Source of the DNA: Pleionea sp. CnH1-48 | Lineage (GTDB): Bacteria > Pseudomonadota > Gammaproteobacteria > Enterobacterales > Kangiellaceae | Length of the DNA: 64,000 bases | Reading direction: 5' to 3' | Assembly (NCBI RefSeq): GCF_024124665.1 | Contig: NZ_JAMXSB010000016.1 | Span: 1-64,000 of the forward strand | Shown: positions 1 through 9,113 of the stretch, one piece after another | Numbering within the stretch: the stretch's first letter is position 1 | How the letters are laid out: each line of letters starts with the position of its first letter | Position numbers and translations under genes: made by a program | Notes under the pieces: generated by a model | The model's input: only the letters and a program-made list of their open reading frames with translations | Database searches by the model: none | Told to the model about the DNA's origin: nothing

Positions 1-63
1 TTCCTCTGTCTTGATACCTTTAGCTGCTTTACGTGCCCAGGCTTCAATTTCTTTCTTGTCCAT
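1..63 (-). CDS. IS256-family transposase, N-terminal 21 codons only
   Basis: An ATG at 61-63 (minus strand) opens a frame that reads MDKKEIEAWARKAAKGIKTE and leaves the window without a stop. A good ribosome binding site (AGGAGA) lies about 11 bases upstream. IS256-family transposases typically begin with MDKK-x-L-x-A and a K-G-L/I-K-T/S segment like this one, followed by the DDE catalytic domain. Only the N-terminal helix region is visible, so catalytic residues and intactness cannot be judged. The assignment rests on family resemblance recalled from memory. Confidence 0.6.
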   Translation of the reverse strand, partial: MDKKEIEAWARKAAKGIKTEE

Positions 64-128
64 CGGTCTACCATCTCCTATTCAATAGGTTAATAATAGA
101 CAGTTACACAGAGTTATTTACAGTCTCT
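1..128 (-). mobile_element. IS256-family insertion sequence, 5' end only (runs off the left edge)
   Basis: On the minus strand the sequence inward from about base 128 begins GAGACTGTAAATAACTCTG and continues TGTAACTG. That resembles the terminal inverted repeats of many IS256-family elements as I recall them, and it sits about 40 bases before a start codon whose product looks like an IS256 transposase N-terminus. The rest of the element, including the other inverted repeat and the flanking target duplication, lies outside the window. The exact outer end (about 127-130) is uncertain because the second end is not available for comparison. Confidence 0.6.
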
Positions 129-308
129 GGATATATTTAAGTATTCGCCCTAAAAATAGGTCATTAATTAATACTAGACTGCTTCTTTTTTGCTACCTGA
201 TTTTTGTAGTGAATTGGTGCGTCCTGTTTTATACGATATTTCATATCAGGTTTTGACAGTTAAATTACTGTAAGCATATTTATTATTTTTATAATCGGAG
301 TTAAATAC

Positions 309-866
309 ATGCTAAGTTGCATTAATAAGAGAGTCGCATTAGTCGGCGCTGCTTCTATCCTTTTTTTATCTGGCTGTACTTTTCAGGCTACACCATACTC
401 ACCATCTGCCGTTAACGTGAAGGTGATCTCTAACGAAAGCTTTAATAAATTCGAAATCAGTGAGTTCTCTTCTTTTAACTCTGATTTAAAATCCATAGGT
501 TGCCGAGCTGCGGGACCTGTAAAGACACCTAATGGTCAAACCTATGAGAGCTATATCTTTGAAGCTTTTAAGAGTGAGCTTAAATTAGCTGAAGTTTTCT
601 CGGAAGACTCCGCTGTTAAGTTGAAAGGAAAACTTGAACATATCGACTTTAATTCAAACTTAGGCTCTGGAAATTGGAACATCCGTTTGTCTTTCACTGA
701 TGGTAATGAATCATTTGAAGTAAATACTATTTATCCTTTCGAGTCATTCTGGGTCGCCGATCGAGCCTGTCAAAAAGTAGCTGAGTCACTGGCTCCAGCG
801 GTTCAAAAAACAATTCAGGACATTGTCGCCCATCCTAAATTCAAATTAATGGTTGGTAAACGCTAA
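309..866 (+). CDS. putative outer-membrane lipoprotein, unknown function
   Basis: The 185-residue product starts with a positively charged n-region and a hydrophobic stretch that ends in a lipobox, L-S-G-C, with the acylated cysteine at residue 23. Residue +2 is Thr, which suggests sorting to the outer membrane by Lol. The mature part is mixed alpha/beta-looking, with two further cysteines (near residues 66 and 154) that could pair. I do not recognise the family. The start is supported by GGAG about 10 bases upstream. The gene stands alone between the IS end and a convergent TPR gene. The about 180 bases between IS end and start are AT-rich and presumably carry the promoter. Confidence 0.75.
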   Translation: MLSCINKRVALVGAASILFLSGCTFQATPYSPSAVNVKVISNESFNKFEISEFSSFNSDLKSIGCRAAGPVKTPNGQTYESYIFEAFKSELKLAEVFSEDSAVKLKGKLEHIDFNSNLGSGNWNIRLSFTDGNESFEVNTIYPFESFWVADRACQKVAESLAPAVQKTIQDIVAHPKFKLMVGKR

Positions 867-916
867 TATTGCGATAGTTAAGCTGCCTGTTTATATTTTA
901 TAGTCAATCAAGCTAT

Positions 917-933
917 AGCTCTGTCACAGAGCT
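917..933. terminator. short hairpin between convergent genes
   Basis: AGCTCTG and CAGAGCT form a perfect 7-bp stem around a 3-base loop. The loop is the TGA stop codon of the minus-strand gene. It lies in the gap between the lipoprotein gene and the convergent TPR gene. U-tracts are weak on both sides, so it may be only a modest bidirectional terminator. Confidence 0.35.
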
Positions 934-3038
934 TTAGCTTCTTTCAATTCCTGTAACTCTTGCTGAGCAGGCCAAAATCTCAGCGATGTCTCCAAAAACT
1001 CATTGGCTTCTGATTGTTTAGAATGTTCTAGTAAATACTTTGCATAATAAAGATTAAATAACTTGAACAGGGAGCTAGTGGAATATTGGTTACCTGTTTC
1101 TCTGACACGTTTAAAGGCGGATTCACAACTGCTTGCTTTGATCACACCCTCACGGCTATCAAAAATGCATTCAGATATGTCCGCATAAAGTAAGCGGGAG
1201 TCTAGCAGCTTGTATTTATCTTTAATCTTTTTGATCAAACGGTGAGCTTGACTTTTGTTATTAGCTAAAGTTTCAATATGCAGCTGTATTTGTTCGATAT
1301 AGCTTTGTGCCTCATGGTCATATCGTTCTGAAAGTGCGAGCGTAATTTCTCTGGCTTTCTCAAAGTGACTTTGTTCGGCATAGGTTAATGCGAGCTCGCT
1401 GTCGATTTGCAATTGATGGACCATCATTTGCGATTTTTTAGACTTTAAGCGTTTGTAAATTTCAATAGCAGTTTCAGGCTGGTTAAGCATGCGATAGTTG
1501 CTGGCTAAAGCTAACCCTTCATCCTTGGAGCCAGAGAAAGAATCTAGGCTGGTCAGCAAGGGGAGTGCATCATTATATCGTCCTTCTCGAATAAAAAAGC
1601 GGCTTCGTAATTGGTCAACTTCCGCAGAATTTCCTAAAAGGAGTGCTGCTTCATCAAGCAAGCTATGAGCTTTCTCATATTCGCCGGAGAAGTGATAAGT
1701 TCTTGCGATTTGAGCCAGATAGTGGTGTTGTTCTGGAGCTTCTGCGTATAAGGAAGTGTAAAGCGTTTGAGCTTTCTTTAAGTCTCCCATCAACATGTAC
1801 TGTCTAGCAAGCAAAGATTTATACTGTTTGTGCGTGAGTGATACTTCTTCTAATAACTTTATGGTTTTGTTGACTTTGGAAAAAGTCATATAAAACATAA
1901 GCAACTCGATCTTAGCGTAGATATTGTTGCTTTCCATCGAGTTCCATGACTCTAGTAACTGTTGCTGTTTATCGTATTGGTGAGCATAGTTAAATTTAGC
2001 GGTCTTTAATACGTAGACTAGATCATTGGGCAGCTTAAAGTGATATTTGAGTGCCCGATTAACGTATTGTAAAGACTCTTCGCTATTACCTGTTTTTTGT
2101 ACGGTAGCAACGCCTAATTCTGCTAATGCTAGAGCAAACTGGCTGTCTTTCGATACTGCGCTTTCCAATAACTCTAATGCTTTATCAAGTTGTCTCTTAC
2201 GAATAGAAATTAGGCCCTGTGTATAGTCTTTTAAAGCGCTGACATTGCTGGTTACAAGTTCCAAAGCGGGGTAGTCATCCCCCTCCCATTTCTGATTCAA
2301 TGCTTGAGTGATATCTTGTGTGAATTGGTCGACGCAGTTCACTAAGGAGTCATCACACTGCATATCCTTTATTTTTTTGACTGGATTTGTTGAATAAAGT
2401 GAAAGCTTCAGTTGATGGTTGTCGCCTGTGCTAGCTTGCTCTCCTGTTAACAGGTACTGCGCTGCAATCTTGTTAGCAATGTAAATTGAAGATTTAAGGT
2501 TTTTGTGCTCAATAGGTAGAGCTGAACCGGATGAGTTATAGGCGAAATAGGAGCTCGATATTGAACTTGCCACACGTATGTTTTTATTTTGTTCTAGATC
2601 CATCTGTAGCAATAAAGTGAAAGCTTGAGACCACCAAGCGTTGTCTTCATCACTCAGATTTTTTAGTGGAATAATGGCTATTAAGGGAGGCTGACGTGAC
2701 GAGCTTTTTTCGACGACCACTTCAAGTGTTTTATCTGCCTTGTTAGAGATATAAGCAAGTATTCCGCCACTGATGATTAAATTAACAATGATGAGCCAGA
2801 GTTCTTTTTTTGACCACTCATCACGCCCTTTAGCGCCATGATTGTAGGCGACATAAGTTACAGCGGGTAGCAGCGTGAGAAAAAACACTGCAAATTGCAA
2901 AGGAAACCGGGTACTTAAGTTAAATTCCCCAGAAAGCCAGCTAGACATCTCGACACATAACCAAACAAATGCCAGATAACCTCCAACAATTTGAAGTACT
3001 CTCCTCTCCAAAATCTCTTTAAACAAGTTGTTAATCAT
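924..3038 (-). CDS. membrane-anchored TPR protein with FlgO/TolB-N-like domain
   Basis: The 704-residue product has three likely membrane segments near residues 14-33, 46-66 and 79-98. A periplasmic or cytosolic segment follows, beginning about residue 118 with LIAIIPLKNLSDE. That matches the FlgO/TolB-N-like domain often placed between a CadC-type DNA-binding domain and TPRs. Roughly residues 270-700 are helical tetratricopeptide repeats (for example around ALELLESAVSKDSQFALALAEL). Unlike CadC-like relatives there is no N-terminal winged-helix domain; the protein starts directly in the membrane anchor. It is probably a scaffold or sensor; no substrate can be named. It is a single gene facing the upstream lipoprotein gene. 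Confidence 0.7.
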   Translation of the reverse strand: MINNLFKEILERRVLQIVGGYLAFVWLCVEMSSWLSGEFNLSTRFPLQFAVFFLTLLPAVTYVAYNHGAKGRDEWSKKELWLIIVNLIISGGILAYISNKADKTLEVVVEKSSSRQPPLIAIIPLKNLSDEDNAWWSQAFTLLLQMDLEQNKNIRVASSISSSYFAYNSSGSALPIEHKNLKSSIYIANKIAAQYLLTGEQASTGDNHQLKLSLYSTNPVKKIKDMQCDDSLVNCVDQFTQDITQALNQKWEGDDYPALELVTSNVSALKDYTQGLISIRKRQLDKALELLESAVSKDSQFALALAELGVATVQKTGNSEESLQYVNRALKYHFKLPNDLVYVLKTAKFNYAHQYDKQQQLLESWNSMESNNIYAKIELLMFYMTFSKVNKTIKLLEEVSLTHKQYKSLLARQYMLMGDLKKAQTLYTSLYAEAPEQHHYLAQIARTYHFSGEYEKAHSLLDEAALLLGNSAEVDQLRSRFFIREGRYNDALPLLTSLDSFSGSKDEGLALASNYRMLNQPETAIEIYKRLKSKKSQMMVHQLQIDSELALTYAEQSHFEKAREITLALSERYDHEAQSYIEQIQLHIETLANNKSQAHRLIKKIKDKYKLLDSRLLYADISECIFDSREGVIKASSCESAFKRVRETGNQYSTSSLFKLFNLYYAKYLLEHSKQSEANEFLETSLRFWPAQQELQELKEAKAL

Positions 3039-3233
3039 CCTGGTTGGTTTATGAATCTAACTAATACATATGAGCGCTAATAGTATCACAGCAGACCCCA
3101 AGATGACTTATATTTAACCTAAGTTAAACTGGTCGTTTTTTGATATACTCATAGGGTCGTATGGCATAATCCAATAGATTTCTTTTTCGCCATATCGACA
3201 ATAGTCGAATATTTAGTATCTAAGGAATTCTTT

Positions 3234-3590
3234 ATGAAGTTATGTTTATCTAAATTACTTTTGTCTGCTGTTTTATTGGGGGCTGTGGTGAATGCAAAAG
3301 CCGCCTATGTATATAGCGGCATTAGCAATATCACTTATCTTTCTGTTTATAATCGGAGTAGTGCTCCTGGTGATATTTTTGTGAAGTTATCTAATCCTGC
3401 TGAAGAGTGTACTGCTGGTTATTATGTATCGGCGGACTCACCGGGTAGAGATACGGTGATGAGTGTTTTGCTTTCTGCTTATCACGCGAAGTCGAGAATT
3501 CGTATTAATGCTTATGATTCGCCAAACTGGAGAGGAAGCAATAACGATAAAACTTGCGAAATAGAAGGCGTTAATTTCGTCGACTATTAA
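3234..3590 (+). CDS. small secreted protein, unknown function
   Basis: A 118-residue protein with a clear Sec signal peptide (MKLCLSKLLLSAVLLGAVVN, then AKA before the likely cleavage site at about residue 23). The mature part of about 95 residues is probably a small beta-rich domain and contains two cysteines (in EECTAG and KTCEIEG) that could form one disulfide. AAGGA lies upstream of the ATG. I recognise no family. It ends shortly before a strong bidirectional terminator shared with cysZ. Its upstream region (3040-3233) holds promoters for it and for the divergent TPR gene. Confidence 0.6.
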   Translation: MKLCLSKLLLSAVLLGAVVNAKAAYVYSGISNITYLSVYNRSSAPGDIFVKLSNPAEECTAGYYVSADSPGRDTVMSVLLSAYHAKSRIRINAYDSPNWRGSNNDKTCEIEGVNFVDY

Positions 3591-3609
3591 TGTCTTGTAA
3601 GTAGGAATA

Positions 3610-3648
3610 AACCCGCTGCTCTTAGTATTAGAGCAACGGGTTACGTTT
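3610..3648. terminator. bidirectional rho-independent terminator
   Basis: AACCCGCTGCTCT (3610-3622) pairs with AGAGCAACGGGTT (3630-3642), a 13-bp stem with one mismatch and a 7-base loop. On the plus strand a T-rich tract follows. It lies between the convergent small secreted protein gene and cysZ. Confidence 0.75.
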
Positions 3649-4393
3649 AATTTTTATACTGCTCAAACCACATAATAGTAGCGCCAGCCACAGCAACGGG
3701 CATAACCAAAATATTCACAACAGGGATCATAGTAAAAAACACGATCACTAAACCAAAGCCCATGGGGCCAGAGCGATTTTGGCGTAATAGTTCGAGTGTG
3801 TGTTCAAAGGGTCTTTTGCGGTTGTCCTGAGGATAGTCCACATACTGAATGCACATCATCCAGGCACTAAACAAAATCCAGATGATTGGAGCAATTAAAT
3901 TAAGTCCCGGGACAATAAACAACACTAGACATATCAGTGCTTTGGGTAGCCAATACTTAAACTTGTGCCATTCGCGACCGAGTAATCTGGGCAAGTCTTT
4001 TACCACTTCGCCTGCAGTCATATCCAGACCGTCGTAGTCTTTCCCGGCTATTTTCTTCTCTACCGCTTCTGATAACAACCCGTTAAAAGGCGCGGCTATC
4101 CAGTTGGCTAAAATGGCAAAAGCATAAAAAATACTCAAGATGATGACTAGGGTGAAAATTGGCCAAATCAGCCAGCCCATGTAGTCGAAGACCCATTGAA
4201 CCCACTCCCAGCTCGCGTCATAAATCGCTTGTTTCCAATCTGATAGGCGAGAAAATATCCAAACCGCCGCTCCTGCGAGTAATAAGAAATTGATGAGCAA
4301 AGGAAAAAACACAAATTTGCGTATTCCCTTTTGCTTGACCATGGCTAACCCACGGGTGAAATATTGAGCACCACTAAATCCACTGGTTATCAT
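3647..4393 (-). CDS. cysZ: CysZ/EI24-family inner-membrane protein, sulfate uptake
   Basis: The 248-residue product matches CysZ in length and pattern: an N-terminal G-x-x-Y-F-x-R-G-L segment, then four main hydrophobic stretches (about residues 25-48, 70-95, 145-175 and 205-235). CysZ brings sulfate across the inner membrane for cysteine synthesis. In many gammaproteobacteria cysZ lies beside zipA and ligA, and here it is divergent from smc-zipA-ligase, so the neighbourhood is conserved. The 275-base gap to smc is AT-rich and must hold both promoters. Confidence 0.8.
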   Translation of the reverse strand: MITSGFSGAQYFTRGLAMVKQKGIRKFVFFPLLINFLLLAGAAVWIFSRLSDWKQAIYDASWEWVQWVFDYMGWLIWPIFTLVIILSIFYAFAILANWIAAPFNGLLSEAVEKKIAGKDYDGLDMTAGEVVKDLPRLLGREWHKFKYWLPKALICLVLFIVPGLNLIAPIIWILFSAWMMCIQYVDYPQDNRKRPFEHTLELLRQNRSGPMGFGLVIVFFTMIPVVNILVMPVAVAGATIMWFEQYKN

Positions 4394-4668
4394 ATTGTTA
4401 AATTCTTCCTCAAAATAGATATCAAAGAGTGTGTTTCCGGTACGAAATAATTTACACTAACTGGCTAAAGTTGAAAAAGCGAAATGTTGAAAGAACTGTA
4501 AGAGATATCTGTCTTTTTTGTTCATTTGGACTAAGTTTTAAAAACAAAAAGTAATAAAAATCATTATCTTGATTAGTTTTTGGTCAAGAGGGTGTGTTGA
4601 AAAATACCTATTTGCGATAAAATGCGCGAGTGAAACACATATAATTAATAACGATACAGATTCGAGTT

Positions 4669-7600
4669 ATGCGCTTAAAACAAATTAAGTTAGCGGGATT
4701 TAAGTCTTTTGTGGACCCCACAGTTGTACCTTTTCCTCAAAATTTGACCGCCATTGTGGGTCCTAACGGCTGTGGCAAGTCGAACCTGATTGATGCTGTT
4801 CGATGGGTAATGGGGGAGTCTTCTGCCAAGCACTTGCGTGGCGACTCGATGACTGACGTTATTTTTAATGGCTCCACAGCCCGTAAGCCCGTAGGGCAGG
4901 CCAGTATCGAGCTGGTATTTGATAACTGCGAAGGGCGTGTTATTGGCGAACTGGCCAATTTTTCTGAAATTTCTATCCGTCGCATGGTGACACGCGAGGG
5001 ACAATCTAATTATTTCCTCAATGGCGCACGTTGTCGCCGTAAAGACATCACCGACGTGTTCTTAGGCACCGGTCTTGGGCCACGTTCTTATGCGATCATC
5101 GAGCAGGGTATGATCTCGCGCTTGATCGAGTCAAAGCCCCAGGAACTTCGTGTCTTTATCGAAGAGGCGGCAGGTATCTCTAAGTACAAAGAGCGTCGTA
5201 GAGAGACTGAGAACCGTATTCGCCACACTCGTGAAAACCTCGAACGCCTTGAAGACATTCGTGAGGAGTTGGGCAAGCAGCTATCTCACCTGCAACGTCA
5301 GGCCACATCGGCCATGAAGTACAAAGAGTTCAAAGCCGAAGAGCGTGAATTGAAGGCACAGCTCTCTGCCTTGCGTTGGCAGCGCTTCCATAATCAGGTG
5401 GGAGAATATGAGCAACTGATTGGCCAGTTAGAAACCGAGCTGGAATCTCGCATTGCCGATCAGCGTGGTGCCGATGCCGATATCGAGCGCTCTCGAGAGC
5501 TACACATTGAATTGAGTGATCAGTTTAATGAAGTACAAGGCCGGTTTTATGGTATCGGTGCAGATATCGCGCGTCTTGAGCAAGCCATTAAGCACCAAAA
5601 AGAACGCAAAGTTCAGCTAGTTGAAGACATCCGAAACGTAAGCGAGTCTTTACATCAAATTGGTGATCAAAAAGAAAACGACCAATCCCGTCTTGAAGAA
5701 CTGCAACAAGAGTTGATGGAAGCTGAACCAGAGCTCGAAATGCATAATGAGTCTTTTGAGGCGTCTCAAGAAGAACTCATGCAGCTAGAAGAGTACATGC
5801 TGGATTGGCAAAGTCAGTGGGATTCGTTTAATCAGGAATCCTCCAAAAACAACCAGCAACTGGAAGTTGAGAAAACTCGATTACAGCACCTTGAATCGCA
5901 TATCTCGCGAATGGTGTCGCGTCTAGAAAATACCGAAAGAGAGCTGGCAGGTTTAGAGTCTGACTCGATGGAAGCATCGATGATGGAAGCTTCTGAAGCG
6001 CTAAGTTTGGCGGAAGAAGAAACCGCTGCACTGGCTGAGATGGTAGAAGAGCTGGTTGAGCAGATTTCTGGGTTGCGAGAGCAACAACGTGAGAAGTCTC
6101 GCACCATCGATGAAACTCGTAAAGAAGTTCAAAAAATGCAGGGCCGCAAGGTCTCGCTTGAAGCCTTACAGAAAGCCGCTTTAGGACGTTCTAACAAGGT
6201 CGCCAGCCAATGGTTGGAGCAAAAAGGCCTTAAGTCTAACCAGCGCCTGGTTGAAAAAATGTCGGTAGAAAGCGGCTGGGAAACAGCCGTAGAAACCGTT
6301 TTGGGCGATACGTTGCAGGCCGTGTTGGTGGATGATGTTGAGCTGTTAGCCGATCTGAACGAGCTGAGTGAAGGCGAATTATCTTTCTTGCAAAAGAATA
6401 CCAATGGTGAATTGGTTGCTGATAGCTTGGCTAGCAAGGTAACTGCCCCCGTCGATCTTGGTGGCATTCTTGGTAAAGTAAAAATGGCTGATGACTTGGC
6501 CAGTGCGATGTCGATGAGAAGCCAACTAGCTTCTGATGAAAGTGTGGTGACTCGAGACGGTATCTGGCTGGGCAAAGAATGGATCCGTGTTAGTCGTAAA
6601 GCCGAGAACGAAGCCGGTCTGGTTGAGCGTGAGGCAGAGCTGAAAGAATTATCGGCACAGCTGGAGGAGAAAGAGCTTTGGTTAGAAGAGCGTGAAGAAG
6701 AAGCCGAAGCACTGAAAGAAAAAACGCGCCAGCAAGAAAATGCCTGGGAGCAAAAACAGCGTGAACTGCGCGACGCCAATAAGGTCTATAGTGAATTAAG
6801 AGCCAAAGTTGGTAGCCAGCAAGCCAAGCTAGATCAAACTCGCCAACGTATGGAAAAACTGCGTCGTGAGCAAAGCGAAGTTCAGCAGCAAATCCAGACA
6901 GACGAAACTAATGTCACCAAAAGCCGAATGCTGATCGGTGAGCTGGTCGAATCGATGGCGGGTGATTTAGAGAAGAAAGAAGAACTATCTTCGATGCGCG
7001 AAGAAAAGCGCAATCGATTAGAGCAGGCACGCAGTCGTTCTCGTGAAGCAAAAGACGTTGCTCATAAATTAGCGTTACGAGTGGAGTCGCTAAAAACGCA
7101 AATCAACTCAACTCAAGTCAACTTTCAGCGTATGCATGACCAAGTGGCACAGCTGCAACAACGTAAAGCAACGCTAGAAGACAACTTAGCGGGTGTGAGT
7201 GAACCAACTGATGATTTGCAGATCGACCTTGAGGATGCGTTAGAAAAGCGCTTGCTGGTAGAAGAAGAATTAAAAGCTGCACGTGAAAAATTATCGGAAG
7301 CTGATAATCAAATGCGTGTGCTGGATAAAAAGCGTGCTGAAGCTGAGCAAGCCGCGCAAGTTATTCGCTCACGTCTTGAACGCTCGCGAATGGAATGGCA
7401 AGAATGCAAAACGCGTCAAAACACTCAGGCCGAATCTCTGGTAGAAGAAGAGCATGCGGTAGAAGAGTTAGTCGCTGGTTTGCCAGAAGACGCTAATGAA
7501 GATGAATGGCAAAAACGTCTTGAACAAATTGCCACTCGTATTCAGCGTCTGGGTGCTATTAATCTGGCTGCCATTGATGAGCATAAGCAACAAGAAGAGC

Positions 7601-8163
7601 GCAAGGTTTATCTTGATACTCAACATGAAGATTTAACCGGTGCCTTAGAAACGCTGGAGAATGCGATTCGTAAAATTGATCGCGAAACTCGTACGCGTTT
7701 CAAAGAGACCTTTGATAAAATTAACTCAGGTTTAAAAGAATTATTCCCGAAAGTTTTTGGTGGCGGTCACGCTTACCTGGAACTGACTGGAGAAGATTTA
7801 CTCGATACTGGCGTGGCCGTTATGGCACGACCTCCGGGTAAACGTAACAGTACGATCCATCTGTTATCAGGTGGTGAAAAAGCATTAACAGCGATTGCGT
7901 TGGTATTCTCGATATTCCAGCTGAATCCATCACCTTTCTGTATGTTGGATGAGGTTGATGCACCATTAGACGATGCCAACGTTGGTCGTTTTTGTAACAT
8001 TGTTAAAGAGATGTCAGAGAAAGTTCAGTTTATATATATTTCGCACAATAAGGTTGCGATGGAAATGGCGCACCAGCTCGCAGGGGTAACTATGCAAGAG
8101 CCTGGAGTATCGCGTCTGGTTGCTGTAGACATCGAAGAAGCAGCAGCTCTGGCATCACAGTAA
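4669..8163 (+). CDS. smc: chromosome segregation ATPase SMC
   Basis: The 1164-residue product is a full-length bacterial SMC. The N-terminal half-ATPase carries the Walker A motif GPNGCGKSN near residue 32. Long coiled coils (about 165-480 and 650-1000) flank the hinge at about 500-640. The C-terminal half-ATPase holds the signature LSGGEKA at 1066 and Walker B with D1094 and E1095. SMC dimers compact and segregate the nucleoid together with ScpA and ScpB, which are not in this window. smc directly precedes zipA (17-base gap), forming an smc-zipA unit with the ligase downstream. The start ATG gives the canonical MRLKQIKLAGFKSF. Confidence 0.97.
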   Translation: MRLKQIKLAGFKSFVDPTVVPFPQNLTAIVGPNGCGKSNLIDAVRWVMGESSAKHLRGDSMTDVIFNGSTARKPVGQASIELVFDNCEGRVIGELANFSEISIRRMVTREGQSNYFLNGARCRRKDITDVFLGTGLGPRSYAIIEQGMISRLIESKPQELRVFIEEAAGISKYKERRRETENRIRHTRENLERLEDIREELGKQLSHLQRQATSAMKYKEFKAEERELKAQLSALRWQRFHNQVGEYEQLIGQLETELESRIADQRGADADIERSRELHIELSDQFNEVQGRFYGIGADIARLEQAIKHQKERKVQLVEDIRNVSESLHQIGDQKENDQSRLEELQQELMEAEPELEMHNESFEASQEELMQLEEYMLDWQSQWDSFNQESSKNNQQLEVEKTRLQHLESHISRMVSRLENTERELAGLESDSMEASMMEASEALSLAEEETAALAEMVEELVEQISGLREQQREKSRTIDETRKEVQKMQGRKVSLEALQKAALGRSNKVASQWLEQKGLKSNQRLVEKMSVESGWETAVETVLGDTLQAVLVDDVELLADLNELSEGELSFLQKNTNGELVADSLASKVTAPVDLGGILGKVKMADDLASAMSMRSQLASDESVVTRDGIWLGKEWIRVSRKAENEAGLVEREAELKELSAQLEEKELWLEEREEEAEALKEKTRQQENAWEQKQRELRDANKVYSELRAKVGSQQAKLDQTRQRMEKLRREQSEVQQQIQTDETNVTKSRMLIGELVESMAGDLEKKEELSSMREEKRNRLEQARSRSREAKDVAHKLALRVESLKTQINSTQVNFQRMHDQVAQLQQRKATLEDNLAGVSEPTDDLQIDLEDALEKRLLVEEELKAAREKLSEADNQMRVLDKKRAEAEQAAQVIRSRLERSRMEWQECKTRQNTQAESLVEEEHAVEELVAGLPEDANEDEWQKRLEQIATRIQRLGAINLAAIDEHKQQEERKVYLDTQHEDLTGALETLENAIRKIDRETRTRFKETFDKINSGLKELFPKVFGGGHAYLELTGEDLLDTGVAVMARPPGKRNSTIHLLSGGEKALTAIALVFSIFQLNPSPFCMLDEVDAPLDDANVGRFCNIVKEMSEKVQFIYISHNKVAMEMAHQLAGVTMQEPGVSRLVAVDIEEAAALASQ

Positions 8164-8180
8164 TCATCAAGGAGTGTGAT

Positions 8181-8933
8181 ATGGAGTGGGAATTAAGAAT
8201 AATACTCGCGGTAATAGGGTTTGCGATCCTCGGTATTATTTTGTGGGACGGCATGCGTCGTTCTCGTAATCGCAAACAAAAGCAGAAGCTTCATCCGAGT
8301 GATGTTGCAACTGATGGGGCTTCGCGCGATAGCCAGGGCTTCGATATGGATGGAGTGAGCGAGGCTCGTGTGGTGAGTCGAGCTAAAGCACCACAAATGG
8401 TTATTGACGATGAGCCTTTGGTGGCTTCTCGTAATGACGAAAAAACGGAGCCTAAGGTAGAGCCAATTTCGACAGTCGAGCAGAGTGAAGAGCAAGAGCC
8501 CGAAGTCATTTTGTCTTTGGCTTTAATTTCTCAAGATGAAGAACTTTTCTCTGGGCAAAAGCTATTGCAATCAATGATCGAAAATGGTTTGCGATTTGGC
8601 GATATGGATATTTTCCATTACAACCGAACCATTACGGATTCTCAGCATAAATGGTTCAGTGTTGCCAATGCGATGAATCCTGGCACCTTCGACCTCAATA
8701 TAATGGAAAATGAGCAGTTTAAAGGGTTAACCTTTTTTATGACTCTGCCAGGACCTTTTGAGCCAACCCAGGCCTATTCTAAGATGGTTGAGGTGGTCCG
8801 CAGTATTCAAGAGAGTGTTGGTGGGCAAATTATTGATGGCAGTCGCAGTGTGTTCACTGAACAAACTTTTCAGCACGAGCTGGAAAAAATCAAAGAATTT
8901 AAGCGACAAAATTTGACGCCAAAGCATAGTTAA
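8181..8933 (+). CDS. zipA: cell division protein ZipA
   Basis: The 250-residue product begins with a single N-terminal membrane anchor (about residues 5-23, ILAVIGFAILGIILWDG) followed by a basic patch. Next is a charged, low-complexity linker (about 30-110), and then the C-terminal FtsZ-binding domain (about 110-245, ending in the EKIKEFKRQN region). ZipA tethers FtsZ filaments to the inner membrane. AAGGAG lies 7-8 bases before the ATG. The linker is short compared with E. coli ZipA. It is co-directional with smc and 180 bases upstream of the ligase. Confidence 0.93.
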   Translation: MEWELRIILAVIGFAILGIILWDGMRRSRNRKQKQKLHPSDVATDGASRDSQGFDMDGVSEARVVSRAKAPQMVIDDEPLVASRNDEKTEPKVEPISTVEQSEEQEPEVILSLALISQDEELFSGQKLLQSMIENGLRFGDMDIFHYNRTITDSQHKWFSVANAMNPGTFDLNIMENEQFKGLTFFMTLPGPFEPTQAYSKMVEVVRSIQESVGGQIIDGSRSVFTEQTFQHELEKIKEFKRQNLTPKHS

Positions 8934-9113
8934 ATAGTACTTCTAGCAAGCAGCATAGGTTTGTAAATGTGCTGCTTATTAGTTTCTCTAATTATGTTTA
9001 TGGTGGGATCTGGCCTGTACCTATTGTCTAAGTAAAGCCAGATATTCCTTATGGATAAATAATCATTTCTTCTATTCTGCTTCTGAATAGAGCCAGTTTC
9101 AGGTCAACTAATA

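Noticed and set aside
6129-6779. 216-codon minus-strand frame inside smc
   Set aside because: It is antisense to the coiled-coil and hinge coding region, Ser/Arg-rich from codon bias, and has no family resemblance.
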